Notes: a model not told the origin generated them from the letters alone. A stretch of 7,353 nucleotides of DNA from an uncultured Clostridia bacterium (GCA_944349915.1 CALVNU010000047.1:1-7353); one strand, 5' to 3'; positions 1 to 5,735 are shown, counted from the stretch's first letter. Translations and numbers: made by a program.

Positions 1-1133
1 TAAAACAAACACCAGAAATGTTGCCTGTGCTTAAAAAAGCAGGCGTTGTAGATGCTGGTGGTAGGGGTATTATTGTTATATTTACTGGGTTTTACAAACT
101 TTTGATAGGAGAAGAAAATTTTGAACTTAGTTTTGAAGACGAAAAGAAACCTCAAACTGTTGATGATGTTATTGCGGACATAAACAACCTAGGAGATATT
201 CAATTTGGTTACTGCACAGAATATATGATTATCAATATGAAGAAAAAGACTACAGAAGCCGATATTGATAAATTGCGTGAAAAACTTATGGCTATTGGTG
301 ATTCCGTTATTTGTATTGGGGACCTTAGTCTTGTCAAAGTCCATGTTCACTCAAACGAACCAAACAAGGCTCTTGAATATGCTCTTGAACTTGGCGAACT
401 TTACAACCTTAAGATTGAAAATATGTTAGAACAAAACAGAGAACTTAAGAAAAAAGCGCTTGTTCAAGAAATCACAAAGGAAATTGGAATGGTTGCTGTT
501 GCTCCAGGCGATGGAATTGCAAACATTTTTAAAGATTTGGGGGTTGACCAAAACATTGTTGGTGGCCAGACCATGAACCCTAGCGCAGAAGATATTGCCG
601 CTGCTTGTGATAAAGTTCCTGCAACAAATGTTATTGTTTTTCCAAACAACAAAAATATTGTGCTGGCTGCCGAGCAGGCAAATGATTTGACAAGCAAAAA
701 TTTGATAGTTGTGCCTACAAGGTCTGTGCCGGAAGGCATTGCTGCAGCCCTTGCTTTTAATCCTGATGGTTCGGTAGAGGAAAATTCTGAAAGCATGAAA
801 GAAGCAATCAAAAATGTACGCTCGGGCTCTGTTACTTATGCAGTTAGAGACACACATGTTGACGGATTTGACCTTGCTGTTGGCGAAATCATTGGACTTG
901 ATGATAAGGCAATTTTGGCGAAAGGAAAACTTGTTGGCGAAACCACCGCAAAATTGATAGAAAAGATGATGGATGATTCTATTATGAATATCACTCTGTT
1001 CTATGGTGAAGATATTCGCGAAGAAGAAGCAAATGCGCTGGTTGAAACATTAAGCAAAAAATACCCAGAAGTTGAAGTAAGTGCTGTTTATGGCGGTCAA
1101 CCTGTATATTATTACCTTGTAAGTGTTGAATAA
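1..1133 (+). CDS. fakA: Fatty acid kinase FakA (DAK2/YloV family), 5'-truncated
   Basis: This is the C-terminal part of the ATP-dependent fatty acid kinase. With FakB (DegV-type) carrier proteins, the family phosphorylates fatty acids in the cytoplasm, feeding acyl-phosphate into phospholipid synthesis. The frame is open to the left edge; the first full codon is at position 3, so the ATG at 18 is internal. About 376 residues are visible of a usual length near 550. Residues 13-20 (AGVVDAGG) are the end of the ATP-binding DAK2 domain. The middle domain shows GYCTEY (Cys71) and KVHVHSNEP (His114, His116), matching by spacing the Cys/His/His zinc site described for S. aureus FakA. The C-terminal domain has GGQTMNPS at 187-194, typical of YloV proteins. 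The reading frame is intact, ending in TAA. The usual upstream partner (asp23/yloU) would lie outside the window. Identification is strong; only the N-terminus is unseen. Confidence 0.93.
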   Translation, partial: KQTPEMLPVLKKAGVVDAGGRGIIVIFTGFYKLLIGEENFELSFEDEKKPQTVDDVIADINNLGDIQFGYCTEYMIINMKKKTTEADIDKLREKLMAIGDSVICIGDLSLVKVHVHSNEPNKALEYALELGELYNLKIENMLEQNRELKKKALVQEITKEIGMVAVAPGDGIANIFKDLGVDQNIVGGQTMNPSAEDIAAACDKVPATNVIVFPNNKNIVLAAEQANDLTSKNLIVVPTRSVPEGIAAALAFNPDGSVEENSESMKEAIKNVRSGSVTYAVRDTHVDGFDLAVGEIIGLDDKAILAKGKLVGETTAKLIEKMMDDSIMNITLFYGEDIREEEANALVETLSKKYPEVEVSAVYGGQPVYYYLVSVE

Positions 1134-1162
1134 TAAGTGAAGGTGAAATATTTTTAAATAGA

Positions 1163-1186
1163 AGACTTAATTTTTATTAAGTCTTT
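1163..1186. repeat. Direct repeat copy 1: hairpin without a T-run
   Basis: This 24-bp unit is identical to 1353-1376. It is itself palindromic: AAGACTTAAT (1162-1171) pairs with ATTAAGTCTT (1176-1185) around a TTTT loop, a perfect 10-bp stem. It lies 28 bases after the fakA stop. The stem is followed by TAAGTG rather than a T-run, so this copy looks like a terminator stem whose T-tract is missing or has been separated from it. Confidence 0.85.
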
Positions 1187-1352
1187 AAGTGTGTCGAAAA
1201 ATTTACAGGCTGTAGAAAAACAAGCGAGACAATTCTCGAAAAATGCTCAAAGCCAGGAGTTTAGTGCCTATAAATGACTGGCGTTTTGCAGTAAACAAAG
1301 CAAGAAAAATTATTAATCAATTTTTTGGTCGCGCCGTTTGCCTAAAGTCTAG
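1187..1352. other. Structured segment between the two hairpin copies; possible small mobile or ncRNA element
   Basis: The segment has several internal inverted repeats. CGAGA (1225-1229) pairs with TCTCG (1234-1238). GCCAG (1252-1256) pairs with CTGGC (1278-1282), with inner TTTA (1260-1263) and TAAA (1271-1274). AAAAATT (1305-1311) pairs with AATTTTT (1319-1325). Its edges, GTCGAAAAATT (from 1193) and AATTTTTTGGTCGC (to 1332), are imperfect inverted repeats of each other. It is less T-rich than the DNA to its right. A non-autonomous inserted repeat or a small structured RNA is possible; neither is proven, and I do not recognise a named RNA family. Confidence 0.4.
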
Positions 1353-1381
1353 AGACTTAATTTTTATTAAGTCTTTTTTTT
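1351..1381 (+). terminator. Rho-independent terminator, hairpin copy 2
   Basis: AGACTTAAT (1353-1361) pairs with ATTAAGTCT (1366-1374) around TTTT, and seven T residues follow (1375-1381). The stem is AT-rich, but its form and its position downstream of fakA fit intrinsic termination of fakA or of the intervening segment. The 24 bases at 1353-1376 repeat those at 1163-1186 exactly. Confidence 0.72.
1353..1376. repeat. Direct repeat copy 2 of the 24-bp hairpin
   Basis: It is identical to 1163-1186 at a distance of 190 bp. AAGTCT at 1345-1350, just upstream, matches the 3' arm of the repeat and could pair with the 5' arm of either copy. It may be a remnant of a further partial copy. Confidence 0.85.
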
Positions 1382-1524
1382 AACCTTTATAACTCGGTTA
1401 AAGATAAATCTTTTTTTAATTATCTTTTTAACAATCTTTTTTATATAAATGTTTTTATTGTGTTGTCATAATTTTGATTATTTCTATAACGCAATTTTTT
1501 AGTTTAAACAATTTTTTGATTAAA

Positions 1525-1563
1525 TTTTCTTATTTGTTTGCTTTTTTTGATAAATTTGATAAT
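1525..1563 (+). promoter_or_regulatory. Possible tlyA promoter region with block shared with tsaD
   Basis: A -10-like GATAAT lies at 1558-1563, leaving 8 nt before the tlyA ATG. The best -35 candidate is poor (TTGTTT, 1534-1539, 18-nt spacer). The block TTTTCTTATTTGTTTGCT at 1525-1542 matches the tsaD promoter region at 4644-4663 apart from a 2-nt indel. The DNA is so AT-rich that the -10 assignment is tentative. Confidence 0.35.
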
Positions 1564-1571
1564 ATATTTTT

Positions 1572-2345
1572 ATGAGACTTGACAAAATTGTTGCAGAAAA
1601 ATTGAACTGCTCAAGGGCAAGGGCGCAAGAATTGATAAAATCTAGCGCAGTGTTTGTTAACAAAAAAGTGCAAACAAAGGTATCATTTGAAGTTAAACAG
1701 GAAGAAATCGAAATCAAACAATCAAAAATGTATGTATCGCGTGGCGCTTACAAGTTGTTGGGGGCGACTGCAAAATTTAATATAAACTTAAAGGATAAAG
1801 TTGTGCTTGATATAGGCGCGTCCACTGGCGGATTTACTCAAGTTTGTTGCGAACAGGGGGCAAGCAAGGTCTATGCTTTAGATGTTGGCAGAAGTCAACT
1901 TGACAACGCTTTAAAGTCAAACCCATCGGTTGTAGACATAGAAAACACCGATTTTAGAGATATTAAAAAGGGTCAATTTGATGATGTAAATTTTATCACT
2001 GGCGACCTCTCTTTTATTTCTTTACGCCATATTTTCCCAAAAATTGTGGAACTTTTCGGCAACAAAATTGAAATTTGTATGCTTTTTAAACCACAATTTG
2101 AATGCGGAGTGCAGATTGCAAAAAAGTTTAAAGGTGTGGTGCTTGATAAGGCTGTGCATAAAAGTCTGCTCCATGATTTTTATATTTATCTAGAAAGTTT
2201 AGGTTTTAAAGTGTCTGGCATCTATCCATCTTCTATTCGAGGTAAAGAGGGCAATATTGAGTATTTGATATATCTAAACGGCAGTCAATGTTTTGATAAA
2301 AATATAGACAAATTGGTTGATGAGGCTTTTTTGATGAAGAGATAA
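1572..2345 (+). CDS. tlyA: TlyA family rRNA (cytidine-2'-O)-methyltransferase
   Basis: TlyA proteins are SAM-dependent enzymes that 2'-O-methylate cytidines of ribosomal RNA; the modification affects sensitivity to capreomycin-type drugs, and some members are described as hemolysins. The 257 residues have an N-terminal S4 RNA-binding domain (about 1-60, starting MRLDKIVAEK) and an FtsJ-like methyltransferase domain. SAM motif I is DIGASTGGFT at 80-89. The catalytic K-D-K-E set of the family fits K61 (RGAYKL), D145 (GDLSF), K173 (LFKPQFE) and E230 (GNIEYL). The length is normal. The start is set by the conserved S4 beginning, yet no Shine-Dalgarno sequence precedes it, so the mRNA may be leaderless. 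The common clostridial neighbours (dxs, nadK, argR, recN) are absent: the gene is alone between the fakA terminator and a convergent gene. Which rRNA sites it methylates cannot be read from sequence. Confidence 0.92.
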   Translation: MRLDKIVAEKLNCSRARAQELIKSSAVFVNKKVQTKVSFEVKQEEIEIKQSKMYVSRGAYKLLGATAKFNINLKDKVVLDIGASTGGFTQVCCEQGASKVYALDVGRSQLDNALKSNPSVVDIENTDFRDIKKGQFDDVNFITGDLSFISLRHIFPKIVELFGNKIEICMLFKPQFECGVQIAKKFKGVVLDKAVHKSLLHDFYIYLESLGFKVSGIYPSSIRGKEGNIEYLIYLNGSQCFDKNIDKLVDEAFLMKR

Positions 2346-2548
2346 AAAGTGGATAATGCTTGAAAAAGAAATGTTATTAAAACAGTAAGTAAAAATAAGA
2401 TTATTATTAAAAAACTAGATTTTTATTAAAATATATTATAAAAAACATTAAAAACATCAAAAAACTTTTAAACAAAAATAATGAAATTAAAAGAAAATTT
2501 GCCAAAATCGACATTTTTTTCAATCAAAAACAGCAAAAAAATAAAAAA
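2346..2548. other. A-rich spacer downstream of tlyA
   Basis: This is low-complexity DNA dominated by A-runs on the plus strand. I see no credible gene, no RNA gene and no strong hairpin before the bidirectional terminator at its right end. The longest start-to-stop frame noticed is a ten-codon one at 2357, which is not credible as a gene. Confidence 0.6.
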
Positions 2549-2572
2549 CACGCTATAAAAGCGTGCTTTTTT
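2543..2572. terminator. Bidirectional intrinsic terminator between convergent genes
   Basis: CACGCT (2549-2554) pairs with AGCGTG (2560-2565) around ATAAA. An A-run lies on the left (2543-2548) and a T-run on the right (2567-2572), so the RNA of either strand ends in a hairpin plus U-tract. It sits just past the stop of the minus-strand gene (2583) and about 200 bases after tlyA, and can serve both. Confidence 0.82.
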
Positions 2573-2582
2573 CTTATCAAAA

Positions 2583-3245
2583 TCAATTTATTGTTCTTGA
2601 AATTGTTGCGGTCGGATACAACGGAATGTTCTGGAACCCTGGACATGACGATGCTGGCTCTGGTGCTTGGCAAGGTGGGATTACAGGATATCCATAACTT
2701 GGAATTAACAAATCCACCACAGATACAACTTTTATTATCACTTGAATGCACCCAGTTACTGTAAATGTGTTTTCTGCTGTGTATGCTCCGATTGAACTTG
2801 TAAACAACGCATTTGCAGTGATGTTTACAGGTGAGAGTGATGGCTGTGGCACAAATAATACCACGCTCTTTGCAACTGTTAAAGTTGAAGTTGCTGTGCC
2901 TATCACGCCATTTGCATCTCTATATGTTACCGTTACTGGAATGGTTAGTGTTAAACTTACATTCGCATAGTTTGGAGTTTGCTCTATTCTGTCTATTGTT
3001 ATGTCGGAAACGGTTACTGTTGAGAGTGCGGTGTTCTGTGCAGAAATGTAGGTTAATGGTGGTGTGGGTGATGCTGGATTAAAGTTTGAAACTGGCAGTA
3101 TAATTCCGCTTTCTGTTGTTTGGCTTACGCAAGCGTCAAAAACTTTTGTTGTTTCGATAAGTACTTTTTCACAAATTCCGTTTAATCCGTTTCCTCCTAT
3201 TGGACCCGGTCTGTTTGGATTTGTATTGTTAATGTAAAAAGACAT
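2583..3245 (-). CDS. Hypothetical beta-rich protein, Clostridia-like, possibly spore or envelope related
   Basis: The function is not recognised. The 220-residue protein has a strong start: GGGAGG (plus-strand 3251-3256) lies 5 nt before the ATG. The N-terminus is Asn/Pro/Gly-rich (NRPGPIGGNG, 11-20), followed by the motif CEKVLIETTKVFDACVSQ (25-42). A long segment rich in Thr, Val and Ile (about 75-180) looks like beta-strands. The C-terminus is Pro/Cys-rich, with LIPSYGYPVIPPC (180-192) and CPGF (201-204). Cysteines are at 25, 39, 166, 192 and 201. There is no signal peptide or membrane segment. From memory, the order VFDAC, beta-strand core, VDLLxPxYGYxxIPPC recalls unassigned proteins of spore-forming Clostridia, distantly like SPOCS/DUF3794 proteins. 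A spore-layer role is inference only. It is a single-gene unit with its own promoter and terminator. The ORF and its ribosome binding site are convincing. Confidence 0.82.
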   Translation of the reverse strand: MSFYINNTNPNRPGPIGGNGLNGICEKVLIETTKVFDACVSQTTESGIILPVSNFNPASPTPPLTYISAQNTALSTVTVSDITIDRIEQTPNYANVSLTLTIPVTVTYRDANGVIGTATSTLTVAKSVVLFVPQPSLSPVNITANALFTSSIGAYTAENTFTVTGCIQVIIKVVSVVDLLIPSYGYPVIPPCQAPEPASSCPGFQNIPLYPTATISRTIN

Positions 3246-3295
3246 TTTAACCTCCCTATCTTTTTGCGCTATCGAGAAAACTCTCTTGTGATTTT

Positions 3296-3329
3296 AAATG
3301 CGAGGGGCAAAGCATTGATGCACGCATTT
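3296..3329 (-). promoter_or_regulatory. Hairpin in the leader of the minus-strand gene
   Basis: AAATGCG (plus-strand 3296-3302) and CGCATTT (3323-3329) form a 7-bp inverted repeat with a 20-nt loop. It lies in the predicted leader of about 95 nt between the promoter and the GGGAGG site. A second small hairpin, GAGA/TCTC (3274-3277 with 3282-3285), is nearer the start codon. No known riboswitch was recognised. Confidence 0.4.
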
Positions 3330-3347
3330 AGAAAAATCAACTATTTT

Positions 3348-3377
3348 AATATATGCTTGCAAGGTGATTTGTGTTAA
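3348..3377 (-). promoter_or_regulatory. Promoter of the minus-strand hypothetical gene
   Basis: Read on the minus strand, TTAACA (-35, plus-strand 3372-3377, 5 of 6 consensus bases) and TATATT (-10, 3348-3353, 5 of 6) are separated by 18 nt. This would give a leader of about 95 nt. The form is that of a housekeeping sigma factor. A sporulation sigma factor cannot be excluded, since the -10 lies within CATATATT, but no matching -35 was seen. Confidence 0.5.
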
Positions 3378-3400
3378 AATGACATTAATTCTTTTTTTTG

Positions 3401-3429
3401 TTGATTTTTTTATTAAAGTGTGATATATT
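3401..3429 (+). promoter_or_regulatory. prfB promoter
   Basis: TTGATT (3401-3406), a 17-nt spacer and TATATT (3424-3429) are present, with an extended -10 TG at 3421-3422. Transcription would start near 3436, giving a short leader that carries AAAGGAG (3447-3453) 6 nt before the ATG. The promoter diverges from that of the minus-strand gene; the two -35 boxes are only about 23 bp apart. Confidence 0.65.
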
Positions 3430-3459
3430 CTTAAAGAACTTAATTTAAAGGAGATTTTT

Positions 3460-4567
3460 ATGATTATTGAAAATGCGTTGCTCCGTATGGACGAACTAAA
3501 AAAAGAAATTGATTTTATAAAGGAGTGTCTTTGACTACGCAGGAGGACAAAACAAAATCAAACAACTTGAAGAAGAACAGTTGTCTCCCGATTTTTATCT
3601 TAATCAAAAAAGAGTGCTTGAAGTTGGAAGAAAAATTAAAGAGGTAGAACATAAAATTAACCTTATCAAAAATTTGCAAACAAGTTTTTATGATACGCAG
3701 GCTTTGATAGAACTTTTTCAAGAGTTTGGCGACCAATCTTTAGAAAGCGAGATTGAAGAAAGTTTACATCTTTGTGAAGAAAAGGTGGAAAAGGCAAAAA
3801 TAGAAACGCTTTTGTCGGGGAAATATGATAGTTATGATGCTATTGTAACCTTGCATTCGGGAGCGGGTGGAACAGAAGCGTGCGACTGGACAGATATGCT
3901 TTGGCGTATGTACAAAATGTATGCCGACAAAAACGGGTGGAGTGTTAAAGTTCTTGATAGTCTTGATGGTGATGGTGCCGGGCTTAAATCTATCACATTT
4001 GAAGTTGTCGGCGAAAACGCGTACGGCTTTTTAAAATGCGAAAAGGGTGTGCATAGACTTGTTAGAATTTCACCTTTCGATGCCAACGCAAGAAGGCATA
4101 CATCTTTTGCAAGTGTTGAAGTTATGCCAAAAATTGAAGAAAAACCAGACATTGAAATAAAGCCAGAAGACCTTAAAATAGACACCTATCGTTCTTCGGG
4201 AGCAGGTGGACAGCATGTCAACAAAACAGAAAGCGCGATAAGAATAACCCATATTCCAACAGGCATTGTGGTGGCTTGTCAAAATGAGCGTTCTCAACTT
4301 CAAAATCGCGAAGTGGCAATGCAAATGCTTTATTCAAAACTTGTCGAACTTCAAGAAGCAAAAGAAATGGAAGAAATGGCGCAGGTGCGTGGAGAAATAA
4401 AAAAGATTGAATGGGGAAGTCAAATAAGAAGTTATGTTTTTTGCCCGTACACTCTTGTAAAAGACCACCGAACTGGCTATGAAGAGCCAAACATACAATC
4501 GGTTATGGACGGCAACATCCAAGAATTTATAAATGAATATTTAAAAAAGACTAGCGCAAGCAGATAA
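3460..4567 (+). CDS. prfB: Peptide chain release factor 2, with programmed +1 frameshift
   Basis: RF2 recognises UGA and UAA stop codons in the ribosomal A site and triggers peptide release. The gene is read as 3460-3531 (24 codons, starting MIIENALLRM) and then, after a +1 shift that skips T3532, as 3533-4567, giving 368 residues (E. coli RF2 has 365). AAAGGAG (3447-3453) sets the start. The stop-codon reading tripeptide SPF is at 204-206 and the catalytic GGQ at 249-251 in SSGAGGQHVNKTES, almost at E. coli positions. SPF rather than PxT identifies RF2 instead of RF1. A simple ORF reading would begin at the TTG at 3581 and lose the first 40 residues; the coiled N-terminal domain starts at the true ATG. 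It is followed at once by its own terminator, so it forms a monocistronic, self-regulated unit. Confidence 0.96.
3521..3535 (+). promoter_or_regulatory. RF2 programmed frameshift site (autoregulation)
   Basis: An internal Shine-Dalgarno-like AGGAG (3521-3525) is followed by TGT and then CTT TGA C (3529-3535). The in-frame TGA (3532-3534) ends the first frame after 24 codons. Slippage of the Leu-tRNA from CTT to TTT lets reading go on at GAC. The 3-nt gap between the Shine-Dalgarno-like element and CTT equals that of E. coli prfB. When RF2 is scarce, slow termination at this UGA favours the shift and more RF2 is made. Confidence 0.96.
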
Positions 4568-4583
4568 AACTATCTGCTTTTTT
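4559..4583 (+). terminator. prfB intrinsic terminator overlapping the stop codon
   Basis: AGCAGATA (4559-4566) pairs with TATCTGCT (4571-4578) around AAAC, and the T-run extends to 4583. The 5' arm contains the last Ser and Arg codons and the first two bases of the TAA stop (4565-4567). Confidence 0.85.
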
Positions 4584-4639
4584 GTTAAGGTAAAATCAAA
4601 ATTATTTATATAAATTTAAACTTATACCAAAGCAAAAAG

Positions 4640-4668
4640 TTGATTTTCTTATTCTTGTTTGCTATAAT
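4640..4668 (+). promoter_or_regulatory. tsaD promoter, leaderless type
   Basis: TTGATT (4640-4645), a 17-nt spacer and a perfect TATAAT (4663-4668) are present. Only 8 nt separate the -10 box from the ATG at 4677, so transcription should begin within about 2 nt of the start codon. No Shine-Dalgarno sequence lies in this interval. Confidence 0.72.
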
Positions 4669-4676
4669 TGATTTAC

Positions 4677-5735
4677 ATGAATTATTATAAAAGAATGGAG
4701 CAAAAATTTTCTGCCCTTAAAAATAAAAAAGATGTAATTATCCTTGCTATTGAATCTTCCTGCGATGAAACAAGTGTTGCAGTCGTCAAAAATGGCAGGG
4801 AAGTTTTGTCAAACATTGTGGCATCTCAAATTGATATTCACAGACGCTTTGGTGGAGTTGTGCCAGAAGTTGCTTCAAGAAACCACATCCTTGCAATCTC
4901 AAACCTTTTTGAAGAAGCCTTGGCTGTGGCGGATATAGATAAAGCGGATATAGATGCTGTGGCTGTAACTTATGGTGCAGGGCTTATTGGTGCGCTACTT
5001 GTTGGTGTTAATTTTGCCAAAGCGCTTGCATATAGCCTTGATATTCCTTTAATTGCAGTAAGCCATGTTTATGGACATATTTGTGCAAACTATATTTCCC
5101 ATCAAAAATTGTCTCCGCCTTTTGCATGCCTTATGGTGAGTGGTGGACATACCGCAATTTTGCAGGTTGAAGATTATTTTGCTTTCAAACTTGTTGGAAG
5201 CACGGTTGATGATGCGGTTGGAGAATGCTTTGACAAAGTTGCAAGAGTGCTTGACCTTCCTTACCCAGGAGGGCCAGAAATTGACAAACTTGCAAAGCAA
5301 GGACAAAATATTTATCATTTTTCTGTGTCAAATGCATTAAAAAACACTTACAATTTTTCATTTTCTGGAATAAAAACGGCGGTTGTGAATTTTGTGCATA
5401 ACAAAATGCAAAAAAATGAACAGATAAACAAGGCAGATATCGCCTGCTCTTTTCAAGAAGCCGTTACCGAAGAATTATGCGAAAAAGCCGTCAAAAATGC
5501 TGTTGAGAGCAAAACTGGAAAACTTGTTGTTGCTGGCGGAGTAGGTGCAAATTCAAGGCTTAAAGAAAAACTTTTGGCAAAATGCAAAGAAAATGGTGTA
5601 GACTTTTATGCACCTGTTTTAAAATATTGCACAGACAATGCGGCCATGATAGGCTCTGCTGGATATTTTATGATGAAAAAAGGCTTGGGGCTTGCAGATA
5701 TCAACTTGACAGCCAAAGCCAATGTAGAACTTTGA
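4677..5735 (+). CDS. tsaD: tRNA N6-adenosine threonylcarbamoyltransferase TsaD
   Basis: TsaD (Kae1/YgjD family), with TsaB and TsaE, transfers the threonylcarbamoyl group made by TsaC to A37 of tRNAs reading ANN codons, giving t6A. From the ATG at 4677 the protein has 352 residues. ESSCDET (26-32) is the N-terminal signature. Metal ligands are H130 and H134 (HVYGH) and D320 (TDNAAM). VSGGHT (154-159), STVDDAVGECFDKVARVLDL, the FSFSGIKTA segment and VAGGVGANSRL are all present. The 22 residues before ILAIESS are longer than usual. The start is uncertain: a TTG at 4668 overlaps the -10 box and is unlikely; the ATG at 4677 fits a leaderless message; the ATG at 4695 fits family length better but has only a weak AAAAG upstream. 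tsaB and tsaE are not in the window. Function is very secure. Confidence 0.95.
   Translation: MNYYKRMEQKFSALKNKKDVIILAIESSCDETSVAVVKNGREVLSNIVASQIDIHRRFGGVVPEVASRNHILAISNLFEEALAVADIDKADIDAVAVTYGAGLIGALLVGVNFAKALAYSLDIPLIAVSHVYGHICANYISHQKLSPPFACLMVSGGHTAILQVEDYFAFKLVGSTVDDAVGECFDKVARVLDLPYPGGPEIDKLAKQGQNIYHFSVSNALKNTYNFSFSGIKTAVVNFVHNKMQKNEQINKADIACSFQEAVTEELCEKAVKNAVESKTGKLVVAGGVGANSRLKEKLLAKCKENGVDFYAPVLKYCTDNAAMIGSAGYFMMKKGLGLADINLTAKANVEL

Larger units (their letters stand above)
1134..1571. other. 438-base gap between fakA and tlyA with structured DNA
   Basis: No ordinary protein gene is visible here. From left to right it holds a first hairpin (1162-1185), a segment of about 166 nt rich in inverted repeats and mixed in base composition, a second copy of the same hairpin followed by a T-run (1353-1381), and then very T-rich DNA up to the tlyA start. 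In the T-rich part, TTTAACC (1379-1385) can pair with GGTTAAA (1396-1402), and AAAGATAA (1400-1407) with TTATCTTT (1420-1427). The second of these is followed by T-rich sequence and could be a backup terminator. The only notable small reading frame is a 28-codon GTG frame at 1191-1277, reported as a finding rather than a gene. Confidence 0.7.

Noticed and set aside
426..857. Long open frames on the minus strand within fakA (also 464-811)
   Set aside because: They lie opposite a clearly conserved gene, have no ribosome binding site and give Cys/Phe/Ile-rich translations typical of antisense shadows.
1163..1376. CRISPR-like array from the repeated 24-bp unit
   Set aside because: There are only two copies, 190 bp apart, and the unit is a simple terminator hairpin; no cas genes are present.
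2746..3082. Plus-strand open frames opposite the unknown 220-residue protein
   Set aside because: They have no ribosome binding site and low-complexity translations. The minus strand has the strong GGGAGG start, promoter and terminator, so it is the real coding strand.
3345..3355. CATATATT on the minus strand as a sporulation sigma-E -10 box
   Set aside because: No fitting -35 element was found at the needed spacing, while a good housekeeping pair (TTAACA-18-TATATT) is present.
3532..3534. In-frame TGA in prfB as a selenocysteine codon or a pseudogene mutation
   Set aside because: The context AGGAG-TGT-CTT-TGA-C is the known RF2 frameshift site, and the +1 frame continues directly into RF2; no SECIS-like hairpin is needed.
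3581..3583. TTG as the start of prfB
   Set aside because: It would drop the N-terminal 40 residues that exist upstream through the frameshift, and it has no ribosome binding site.
3832..4522. Several minus-strand open frames inside prfB, and similar ones inside tsaD and the U32 gene
   Set aside because: They are shadows of conserved plus-strand genes, without start signals or recognisable motifs.
4668..4670. TTG as the start of tsaD
   Set aside because: Its first T is the last base of the TATAAT -10 box, so it would not be in the transcript.
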